Part shown: piece after piece, positions 51,843 through 59,020 of the stretch
Numbering within the stretch: position 1 is the first letter of the stretch
How the letters are laid out: every line of letters starts with the position of its first letter
DNA from: Tropicibacter naphthalenivorans
Lineage (GTDB): Bacteria; Pseudomonadota; Alphaproteobacteria; Rhodobacterales; Rhodobacteraceae
Direction of reading: 5' to 3'
DNA length: 64,000 nt
NCBI RefSeq assembly: GCF_900176475.1
Contig: NZ_FWXX01000006.1
Coordinates: forward strand, 62,001 to 126,000
Made by a program: the position numbers and the translations under genes
The notes under the pieces: generated by a model
Database searches by the model: none
What the model was told of the DNA's origin: nothing
What the model saw: only the letters and a program-made list of their open reading frames with translations

Positions 51843-52862
51843 TTAGCCCCAGCAGAGCTTGAGCGCTTCTTCCGAGGTGATGGACTCGATGCCGTCAACC
51901 GGCTTGTCGGTCACCAGCTGAACGCCGGTGTTGTAAAAGTCCAGACCTTCGGAGTTCTGCGGCTTTTCACCGGTTTCGGCAAAGGTTTTGATCGCTTCGA
52001 TGCCCTTGGAAGCCATCAGCAGCGGGAACTGCATGGAGGTCGCGCCGATCACGCCTTCGGCCACGTTCTGCACGCCGGGGCAGCCGCCGTCGACGGACAC
52101 GATCAGCGCCTGGCTTTCCAGACCGACCGATTTCAGCGCCTCGTAAGCGCCCGCAGCCGCCGGTTCGTTGATGGTGTAAACCACGTTCACGCCGCTATCT
52201 TTTTGCAGCAGGTTTTCCATGGCGGTGCGGCCGCCTTCTTCGTTGCCGTTGGTCACGTCGTTGCCAACGATACGCGCGTCATCTTCGTCACCGATGTCGG
52301 TCGGGTCCTTGATGTCGACGCCAAAGCCCTGAAGGAAGCCGTTGTTGCGCAGGTAGTCCACCGAGATTTCCGACGCGTTCAGGTCGAGCAGCGCGATCTT
52401 GGCCTCGTCCGCGTTCATGGACGCGGCGGCCCACTGGCCGATCAACTCACCAGCCTTGAAGTTGTCGGTGGCAAAGGTCGCGTCAGCAGTTTCCGCCGGT
52501 TCAAACGGCGTGTCCAGCGCGATCACAAGGATGCCAGCGTCGCGCGCCTGACCGATGACCGGCGCCAGCGCGCGGCTGTCGGACGGGGTGATCAGGATGC
52601 CCTTGGCGCCGCTTGCGATGCAGGATTCAACCGCCGCGACCTGGCTTTCGACGTCGCCGTCGATCTTGCCCGCAAAGGTCTGCAAGCTGATGCCGTTGGC
52701 CTCTGCCCCTTGCAGCGCGCCCTCTTTCATCTTGACGAAGAAAGGGTTGGTGTCGGTCTTGGTGATCAGGCATGCGCCGGTTTCAGCCTGTGCCGCGCCA
52801 GCGGACAGGGCAACGATGGATGCGGTCGCAGCCAATTTGATGGCTGATTTAATGGTCTTCAT
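51843..52862 (-). CDS. frcB: Periplasmic sugar-binding protein FrcB-type
   Basis: A 339-residue Peripla_BP_4-type receptor with a signal peptide ([20 protein letters not shown], cleaved after AQA). The ligand-binding fold reads [57 protein letters not shown] and [19 protein letters not shown], close to fructose/ribose receptors. ATG 52862 follows GGAGGATAC; an ATG 15 bases upstream is less likely. It is first in the frcBCA operon and divergent from the ROK regulator. Confidence 0.92.
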   Translation of the reverse strand: MKTIKSAIKLAATASIVALSAGAAQAETGACLITKTDTNPFFVKMKEGALQGAEANGISLQTFAGKIDGDVESQVAAVESCIASGAKGILITPSDSRALAPVIGQARDAGILVIALDTPFEPAETADATFATDNFKAGELIGQWAAASMNADEAKIALLDLNASEISVDYLRNNGFLQGFGVDIKDPTDIGDEDDARIVGNDVTNGNEEGGRTAMENLLQKDSGVNVVYTINEPAAAGAYEALKSVGLESQALIVSVDGGCPGVQNVAEGVIGATSMQFPLLMASKGIEAIKTFAETGEKPQNSEGLDFYNTGVQLVTDKPVDGIESITSEEALKLCWG

Positions 52863-52971
52863 GGTGTATCCTCCCAAAAGAAATCCGGTGCGATGGTTTG
52901 GGCTTGGCCGCCCAGCGAAGCCTCACCTTCTGCATCGCGTGGCCCAAGGTAAGCAGATTCGAACCCCGCGC

Positions 52972-53005
52972 GTCAATAGATAAAGCAATCTTATTTATTA
53001 TTGAC
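52972..53005. promoter_or_regulatory. Inverted repeat, candidate FrcR operator
   Basis: GTCAATA (52972-52978) and TATTGAC (52999-53005) are perfect complements around an AT-rich centre containing TAAAGCAATCTTATTTA, which itself resembles the TTATTT/AAATAA sites bound by ROK regulators. It lies between the divergent frcB and frcR genes. Confidence 0.5.
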
Positions 53006-53085
53006 TTGAGGGCCGACTTGCGGGACTGTTCAGGACACCCTAAACCCGGGTTTTTTACGCAAGCGTTTGAAGTAACGGAAAAAAC

Positions 53086-54297
53086 GTGACACAGGAAACG
53101 GCCTATTCGATAGCGTCCATGTCTCGTGGATCGAACCAAAGCGGCATTCGTGCCTACAACGAACGCCTCGTGCTGACTTTGATTCGACAAAACGGACCGC
53201 TCGCCAAGGTCGAGATCGCCCGGCGCACTGGCCTGTCGGCGCAGACCGTGTCGGTGATCATGCGCGCGCTTGAGGCCGACGGCCTGCTTGGCAAGGGAGA
53301 GCCGGTGCGCGGCAAGGTCGGCCAGCCTTCGGTGCCCATGGGGTTGCAACCCGATGGGGCATTCTTTCTGGGGCTCAAGATCGGGCAGCGCAGTCTGGAC
53401 CTGATCCTGACGGATTTTCTGGGCGCCGAACTGGGCCGCCGGTCGCTGCGCAACACTGCGCCCCTGCCCCGCACCGTCACCGAGTTTACCAACGCCTCGA
53501 TTGGCGCGCTGCTCGAGACCCTGACCAAGGCTCAGCGTGCCCGCGTCGCGGGCCTCGGCATCGCAACGCCATTCCGGCTGTGGGAATTCCCGACGCCCTT
53601 CAAGGTCGACAAGGCCGAAATGCAAGGCTGGCGCGACTATGACCTGGCGGCGGAGCTGCACGCCGAATGGGGCTTTCCGGTCTATCTGCAAAACGACGCC
53701 TCTTGCGCCTGCGGGGCCGAGTTGGTCTTTGGCGATCAGAACAAACCAGCGAACTTTCTGTATTACTTCATTGGCTATTTCATCGGCGGTGGGCTGGTGC
53801 TGGACAATGCGCTTTACACCGGCTCGACCGGGAACGCGGCGGCCTTTGGCTCGACCCCGATCGGGGTCAAGGGCGGCAAGATCGTACAGCTGTTCAACGT
53901 CGCCTCGCTGGCCAATCTTGAACGCGAGATGAGCGCCGCCACCGGCGACAATGACGCCGTGTCCGAGGATTCACGCGCGTGGAACGTGCCTGATCACATC
54001 CTTGATCCGTGGATCATGGGCACGGCGCAGGGGCTGACCTATGCCATCGCCTCGGCGACCAGCGTGATTGACGTGGAATGTGTGATCCTCGACGGCAGCA
54101 TCCCGCAGGACGTGCGCGCGCGCATCGTCGAGATCACCCAGCGCCAACTGCGCAGCCTAACCATTCCGGGGCTGGAACTGCCCTACATCCGCGAAGGCTC
54201 TGTCGGCCCGGATGCGCGTGCCTTTGGCGCGGCGAGCCTGCCCTTGGCGGATCGCTTTATGGTGGATCGCGCGGCGCTGCTGTCTGCCGGGCAATAG
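53086..54297 (+). CDS. frcR: ROK-family transcriptional repressor FrcR-type
   Basis: A 403-residue ROK repressor. The winged helix occupies residues ~20-80 (ERLVLTLIRQNGPLAKVEIA, RRTGLSAQTVSVIMRALEAD). The sugar-kinase-like domain follows with LGIATPFRLWEFPTPF and YFIGYFIGGGLVLDNALYTG. The usual CxCGxxGC zinc motif of ROK kinases is not evident, as in some sugar regulators. The GTG at 53086 has no clear ribosome site; ATG 53119 is an alternative. It is divergent from frcBCA and probably releases its operator when sugar or sugar phosphate binds. Confidence 0.88.
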   Translation: MTQETAYSIASMSRGSNQSGIRAYNERLVLTLIRQNGPLAKVEIARRTGLSAQTVSVIMRALEADGLLGKGEPVRGKVGQPSVPMGLQPDGAFFLGLKIGQRSLDLILTDFLGAELGRRSLRNTAPLPRTVTEFTNASIGALLETLTKAQRARVAGLGIATPFRLWEFPTPFKVDKAEMQGWRDYDLAAELHAEWGFPVYLQNDASCACGAELVFGDQNKPANFLYYFIGYFIGGGLVLDNALYTGSTGNAAAFGSTPIGVKGGKIVQLFNVASLANLEREMSAATGDNDAVSEDSRAWNVPDHILDPWIMGTAQGLTYAIASATSVIDVECVILDGSIPQDVRARIVEITQRQLRSLTIPGLELPYIREGSVGPDARAFGAASLPLADRFMVDRAALLSAGQ

Positions 54298-55632
54298 CTA
54301 TTCGCCCCAGACCGCCATCTTGCGGTCGATGGTCTTGCGCGAGACACCCAAGCGCCGCGCCGCTTCGGCCCGGTTGCCGTCACAGCGATCCAGCACGTGC
54401 ATCATGTGGCGCTGCATCACCAGATCGAGGTTCTCGATGGCCTCGGTGCCCGCGACACTGCCCTGCCCCGAGAATTCGTCGGGGAACCCGCCAAGGATCA
54501 CAGACCGTTCGATCAGGTTGCGCAGCTCGCGCACATTCCCCGGCCAGTCGTAACGTCGCAGTTTCAGCAAGGTCTGCTCGTCCAGCGCAAGGGGCCGCAT
54601 CCCCAAGGTCGTGGCGAACTGTTCCATGAACAGCGATGCCAGCTCGACAATGTCGTCTGCGCGTTCGCGCAAAGGTGGCATCTCGATCCGCAAAACATTG
54701 ATCCGGTGGTACAAATCGGCGCGGAACTTGCCCATGGCCACCGCTTGATCCAGATCGGCGTTGGTCGCAAACAGGAACCGCAGGTTCAGCGGGATTTCCC
54801 GCTCGGCCCCGATGGGGCGCACCCGCTGGTCTTCGAGCACACGGAGCAGCGCTGCCTGAAGCTGCTCGGGCATCTGCGCCACTTCGTCCAGGAACAGCGT
54901 ACCGCCATCCGCCAGCAGGAACAGCCCCGGTTTCAGGCGGTCGTCGCTCTCGACCCGGCCAAACAGCTCCGAGGCCATGTGATCCGGCGCGATCGCCGCG
55001 CAATTCACCGCGACAAAGGGTTTTTCGGCGCGGTCCGACAGCGCATGAAGCGACCGGGCCGCGATTTCCTTGCCCGTGCCGCTCGCGCCGGTGAACAGGA
55101 CGGGCGTCGGCAACGGCCCCAGCTTGTGCAGCATGTCGCGCACCGCAGACACCGCCTGCGAGGTGCCCAGCAGCTTGCCGCGCGCTGCATCGGTGTTCAG
55201 CTCGTGGCGCAGCAAGGTGTTGTCGCGCCGCAGATATTTGCGATCAAGCGTCCGCGCCACCGCCCCCAGAATCTGGTTCGCCCGGAACGGTTTGAGCACA
55301 AAGTCACTGACCCCGGCGCGCAGGGCGGCAATCGCCGTTTCCAGATCCGCATAGGCGGTGATCATGATCGTATCGGCGAAAAAGCCCTTGCGGCGCTGTT
55401 CCGTCACCCATTCCAGCCCGGTAGTCCCGGGCATGATATTGTCGAGGATCACCAGATCGAAATGCGCCTCGTCCAGCAGGCGGGTCGCCTCTGCCGGAGA
55501 GCCAGCCTCGGCCACGCGTTTGACGCGCGAGGACAGGATGCGGGTCAGGAAATGACGCATCCCCGGCTCGTCATCGATCACAAGGATCGATGCGCCCGCC
55601 AAGGTGCCGCCGTAATCGTCAGGGGTGCTCAT
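54298..55632 (-). CDS. NtrC/DctD-type response regulator lacking GAFTGA
   Basis: A 444-residue response regulator. The receiver holds D20-D21, phosphoacceptor D64 (LVILDNIMPG) and K114 (FVLKPFRANQ). The AAA+ domain has Walker A (GASGTGKEIAARSLHAL), Walker B (DGGTLFLDEVAQMP) and the R-finger region FRADLYHRINVLRIEMPPLRE, and the C-terminus is a Fis-type HTH (RAEAARRLGVSRKTIDRK). The loop that should read GAFTGA after ELFG is replaced by RVESDDRLKPGLF, so it likely does not activate sigma-54 promoters in the standard way. Proteins such as NtrC of Rhodobacter capsulatus work with sigma-70. No histidine kinase gene adjoins it. Confidence 0.88.
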   Translation of the reverse strand: MSTPDDYGGTLAGASILVIDDEPGMRHFLTRILSSRVKRVAEAGSPAEATRLLDEAHFDLVILDNIMPGTTGLEWVTEQRRKGFFADTIMITAYADLETAIAALRAGVSDFVLKPFRANQILGAVARTLDRKYLRRDNTLLRHELNTDAARGKLLGTSQAVSAVRDMLHKLGPLPTPVLFTGASGTGKEIAARSLHALSDRAEKPFVAVNCAAIAPDHMASELFGRVESDDRLKPGLFLLADGGTLFLDEVAQMPEQLQAALLRVLEDQRVRPIGAEREIPLNLRFLFATNADLDQAVAMGKFRADLYHRINVLRIEMPPLRERADDIVELASLFMEQFATTLGMRPLALDEQTLLKLRRYDWPGNVRELRNLIERSVILGGFPDEFSGQGSVAGTEAIENLDLVMQRHMMHVLDRCDGNRAEAARRLGVSRKTIDRKMAVWGE

Positions 55633-55660
55633 GCGCTTGGTGCTACCTGAAAAGGGCCGG

Positions 55661-55786
55661 TTACTCTAGGCGGACGTTGGGGCCGGACATCACATCCGCC
55701 GAGGAAAACCCCATTTCGTGCAGCGCGAAATAGGCGCCGATGGCGATGAGGGTCATGGCGACAAAGCCGGTGAACATGGCTTTCAT
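55661..55786 (-). CDS. Small membrane peptide in the formate dehydrogenase operon
   Basis: A 41-residue peptide beginning MKAMFTGFVAMTLIAIGAYF, with one hydrophobic helix (about residues 5-25) and a polar tail ending NVRLE. AGGAG lies nine bases before the ATG, six bases after the stop of the WD40-cytochrome gene, so it is clearly in the operon. Short membrane peptides of this sort often stabilise respiratory complexes. It has no family that I recognise. Confidence 0.72.
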   Translation of the reverse strand: MKAMFTGFVAMTLIAIGAYFALHEMGFSSADVMSGPNVRLE

Positions 55787-55792
55787 TGCGGG

Positions 55793-57082
55793 TTACTCCT
55801 GTCGGTTGGCCGTGGTGGCCTGCTTGAGAAAAGCGATCAGATCGGCGCGGTCATTGGCGCCTGCGATCACCTGCATGGGCATTTTTGAGCCAGGAATATA
55901 GTGATCCGGCCCTTGGTCGAACAGCGCGTCGATGGTGGCGTCGGACCACGTAAAATCGGCGCTCTGCAAGGTTTGCGAATAGCTGTAGCCCGGCAGGCTT
56001 CCGGCGCGGCGGCCAAAGACCCCGTACAGCGTCGGCCCTGCCTTGCGCGATGGGCCCGGCGTCAGGGCGTGGCAGATGGAACACTTGCGCATGAATTGCC
56101 GCTCGCCGTTGGGCATTGTGTCTGCCGCGCGCAAGAAGCTGCGCTGCCCGTCGATCCCCGGTTCGAAGGCGTCCAACAAGGCGACGGGCCAGCCATAGGC
56201 CACATCGTCCAGCCCTCCGGCCCAGATCACCGCGCCGTCGGGCGAAAAGGCCAGCGCCCAGACCGGCCCGCGCCGGGTCGCGCGGAAATCGCGGGCGATG
56301 CGCCAGTTGGCGGTGTCGATGATCATGATGTAGCCTTCACCATCGCCCACGGCGAGCTGATGGGTCTCGGCGTGATAGGCCAGCGCCAGAATCGGGCGCC
56401 GATCCAGCGTGAAGTCCGCGATCTCGGCCCCATCTTGGTCGATGATACGCGTGCCGCCATCCACCGCGCCATAGGCGATCCAATCCCCGGTCACGACCAG
56501 TTCATTGATGCCAAAGCCGTGCTGGACCACCGGCAGCGCCTCGGCCTTGGTTAGATCGTAGCGCATGAGCACGCCATTCGACGTCCCGGCATAAAGGCGC
56601 GATGGGCTTTCAAAAGCGACGGCGTTCACGCCCCCCGGCGCATCAAGGTGTGCCGAGGGCGTGCCAGACAGCGACCAAAGCCCGATCGTCCCATCCCAAG
56701 AGGCAGAGGCGAGCAGGCCGCCACCCGGCGACAGGGCAAGATCCGTGACCTTGCCCTTGTGACGCCCCAAAACCCGAGGGTCGGGACCGCCCAGACTGCG
56801 CACCGCGAAATCATCGCCCGCCGAGAACACGCCGCACCCCGTCCCGTCGGGACCGCAACCCCAGTGGACCACGGCGTTCACCGCCGCCTCATGGCCTTCG
56901 AGCCACTGGGGCACCGCCCCGTCCCACAGCCCGACGGAATTGTCGAAACTGGCCGTCGCCACCTGTCCAGAGCGCGAGACGGCGATGTCCATGATCGGCC
57001 CGCCGTGCCCCTTGAGCGTGGTGAACTCCTGCGCCGAGGCGACCCCGGCGCAGAGCATCAGCGCTGTCAGCAGCGCCTTCAT
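55793..57082 (-). CDS. WD40 beta-propeller-cytochrome c fusion protein
   Basis: A 429-residue exported protein with signal peptide (MKALLTALMLCAGVASAQ). Residues ~20-300 are WD40-like repeats (LKGHGGPIMDIAVSRSGQ, GKVTDLALSPGGGLLASAS, WALAFSPDGAVIWAGG). Residues ~320-429 are a class I cytochrome c with C334-S-I-C337-H338 (MRKCSICHALTPG), distal ligand MPMQV near the end. The start overlaps the gamma subunit stop as ATGA. In this place a soluble c-type cytochrome would accept electrons from the formate dehydrogenase cytochrome b subunit. The propeller may hold it to the complex. Confidence 0.85.
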   Translation of the reverse strand: MKALLTALMLCAGVASAQEFTTLKGHGGPIMDIAVSRSGQVATASFDNSVGLWDGAVPQWLEGHEAAVNAVVHWGCGPDGTGCGVFSAGDDFAVRSLGGPDPRVLGRHKGKVTDLALSPGGGLLASASWDGTIGLWSLSGTPSAHLDAPGGVNAVAFESPSRLYAGTSNGVLMRYDLTKAEALPVVQHGFGINELVVTGDWIAYGAVDGGTRIIDQDGAEIADFTLDRRPILALAYHAETHQLAVGDGEGYIMIIDTANWRIARDFRATRRGPVWALAFSPDGAVIWAGGLDDVAYGWPVALLDAFEPGIDGQRSFLRAADTMPNGERQFMRKCSICHALTPGPSRKAGPTLYGVFGRRAGSLPGYSYSQTLQSADFTWSDATIDALFDQGPDHYIPGSKMPMQVIAGANDRADLIAFLKQATTANRQE

Positions 57083-58278
57083 TCGGCTGGGGTGGCCTGA
57101 TCGGACGCTTTGCCCTCTTTGGCCTTGATCTCCTCCAGCCAGATCGAGTGGTGCTGATGCGCCCATGCCTCGTCCACCTGGCCAGAGCCCATGGCGTCAT
57201 AGGCGCCTTCCATGCCCACCGAGCCGATGTAGATATGCGCGATGATGATCGCCATCAGCACAAAGGCGACGATGGCGTGCCACAACTGCGCCAGCTGCAT
57301 TTCCTCTTGCGGGGCAAGCTCGGTCGGCAGGGCGGCCATGTCGAACCACCCCGGCACGCCCAGATCATTCAGGATACCAAAGGTGTGCCCGAACAGCGGC
57401 ATCTGGAACGGGAACAGCAGCGACAGGCCCGACACGGCAATCGAGCCGCCCAACACGATCACGCTCCAGAAGATGATCTTTTGCCCGGCGTTGAACTTCT
57501 TGGCCGGAGGGTGCGCGTTGCCGATGATCCCGCCTGCCTGCTTGAACCAAATGAGGTCCAGCTTGTTGGGGATATTGTGCCAAACCCACAGGAAGAACAC
57601 GAAAATCAGCCCAAGGATAAAGGCCCAGGCCACGTTGTTGTGGATGAACTTGGACGCGGTCAGCAGCGTCGCGTTCAGGTCTTTGCCAAGATAGGGCGCG
57701 ATGAACATCCGGCCAAACAGCGTCAGCAGACCCGTCACCGCCAGCAGGATGAAAGAGCCCGCCAGCAGCCAGTGCGAGAACCGCTCAAAGAACTGAAAGC
57801 GCGTGACGGTGCTGCCCGCCTTGCCGCCGTCGATGCCGATGCGGCCCCGCAGCAGGTAGAACACGACCAAAAAGCCAATGGTCCCCAGCAACAGCCAGCC
57901 GCCATAGGTCGCCAGCGGCCCCTTGCGGAACTCGTACCAGCGCATCCCGCCGTCCTGGACAAGGACTTTGCCCACGTCAGAACGGGTGGACACGGTCACG
58001 TCCGCCTTGTTGTAGCGCAGCGCGCGCCACAGCTCTGGGTCGGAGGCGCCGCCCAAGGGACCAAGCCCCGGCGCGCTGATCGCATCACCGCCAATCGCAT
58101 CGCTGCGGAAACTGTCGTCGATGGCCTGCCCCTCTTGACGGCGCAGGATGTCCTCTAGGGTTTGCGCCCCGCCGGTGGCGGAACGGTCGATCGCGGGTGC
58201 ATCCGTGTCCTGCGCGTGGCCAAGTCCCGGCGCGGTCAGCAGGATGCAAGTCAGTAGAGCCATCAAGTGGCGCAACAT
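57079..58278 (-). CDS. Formate dehydrogenase gamma subunit (cytochrome b556 type)
   Basis: A 399-residue membrane cytochrome. A signal peptide (MLRHLMALLTCILLTAPGLG) and a ~110-residue periplasmic region precede the four-helix cytochrome b core: FFERFSHWLLAGSFILLAVT (haem-binding H), FIHNNVAWAFILGLIFVFFL and LWHAIVAFVLMAIIIAHIYI (paired histidines). The periplasmic N-terminal extension is typical of FdhC/FdoI proteins in this group. It passes electrons from the FdhAB catalytic pair to the quinone pool or cytochrome c. It is followed by the WD40-cytochrome gene with a four-base overlap and is separated from fdhB by 136 bases holding hairpins. Confidence 0.92.
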   Translation of the reverse strand: MLRHLMALLTCILLTAPGLGHAQDTDAPAIDRSATGGAQTLEDILRRQEGQAIDDSFRSDAIGGDAISAPGLGPLGGASDPELWRALRYNKADVTVSTRSDVGKVLVQDGGMRWYEFRKGPLATYGGWLLLGTIGFLVVFYLLRGRIGIDGGKAGSTVTRFQFFERFSHWLLAGSFILLAVTGLLTLFGRMFIAPYLGKDLNATLLTASKFIHNNVAWAFILGLIFVFFLWVWHNIPNKLDLIWFKQAGGIIGNAHPPAKKFNAGQKIIFWSVIVLGGSIAVSGLSLLFPFQMPLFGHTFGILNDLGVPGWFDMAALPTELAPQEEMQLAQLWHAIVAFVLMAIIIAHIYIGSVGMEGAYDAMGSGQVDEAWAHQHHSIWLEEIKAKEGKASDQATPAE

Positions 58279-58342
58279 GGGTCTTCCCCCTCATGTGCAA
58301 AGCAAAGATGCCGCATGGCCCTCGCCATACGGTGCAACGAAA

Positions 58343-58424
58343 GGTAGGGCGGGAAATCCCCCGCCCCACCGCTAAACGCGCGGTTTAGCAGTCTTTTTGG
58401 TCGCCCGGATGGCTTTAGCCATCC
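58343..58424. terminator. Tandem hairpins between fdhB and the gamma subunit
   Basis: Three hairpins lie in a row: GGT-A-GGGCGGG against CCCGCCC-C-ACC (58343-58370), GCTAAAC against GTTTAGC (58371-58389), and GGATGGCT against AGCCATCC (58407-58424). The last one encloses the fdhB stop codon in its loop. On the leftward message the first two are followed by T-rich stretches, so they may attenuate or process the transcript between the catalytic and membrane subunit genes. Confidence 0.55.
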
Positions 58425-59008
58425 TTTTGGTCATAAGCGGTGCCCCAGCCCCATGCGCCCGAGCCAAAGCCGCGCGCCACAACGCGCTCGCGGTAGATGG
58501 CCGAGACCACATCGCCGTCACCGGCGAGCAGAGCCTTGGTGGAACACATCTCGGCGCAGATGGGCAGCTTGCCCTCGGCGATCCGGTTGCGCCCGTACTT
58601 GGAGAACTCGGCATTCGAGTTGTTCTCTTCGGGGCCACCGGCGCAGAAGGTGCATTTGTCCATCTTGCCGCGCGAACCAAAGTTGCCCGCCTGCGGGTAC
58701 TGCGGCGCGCCAAAAGGGCACGCGTAAAAGCAGTAGCCGCAGCCGATGCACAGGTCTTTGGAGTGCAGGACGACGCCTTCTTCGGACTGATAGAAGCAGT
58801 CGACCGGGCACACGGCCATGCAGGGCGCGTCCGAGCAGTGCATACAGGCCACGGAAATCGAGCGTTCGCCCGGTTTGCCGTCCTGAATGGTCACCACGCG
58901 GCGACGGTTGATGCCCCACGGCACCTCGTGCTCGTTCTTGCAGGCGGTGACGCAGGCGTTGCACTCGATGCAACGTTCAGCATCGCAAAGGAATTTTGCT
59001 CTTGCCAT
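58415..59008 (-). CDS. Formate dehydrogenase beta subunit (four [4Fe-4S])
   Basis: A 197-residue iron-sulfur subunit with four cysteine clusters: [49 protein letters not shown] and KCTFCAGG plus a later C. It carries electrons from FdhA to the cytochrome b subunit. It lacks the C-terminal anchor helix of E. coli FdnH and is shorter, so the gamma subunit alone anchors the complex. Its start lies 12 bases after fdhA, and its stop codon is in a hairpin loop. Confidence 0.93.
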   Translation of the reverse strand: MARAKFLCDAERCIECNACVTACKNEHEVPWGINRRRVVTIQDGKPGERSISVACMHCSDAPCMAVCPVDCFYQSEEGVVLHSKDLCIGCGYCFYACPFGAPQYPQAGNFGSRGKMDKCTFCAGGPEENNSNAEFSKYGRNRIAEGKLPICAEMCSTKALLAGDGDVVSAIYRERVVARGFGSGAWGWGTAYDQKDG

Positions 59009-59020
59009 ATCTGTGTCTCC

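Noticed and set aside
52956-52965. GGTTCGAATC on the minus strand, a perfect tRNA T-loop motif
   Set aside because: No acceptor stem, anticodon arm or D arm can be formed around it; it lies in the frcB-frcR promoter region.
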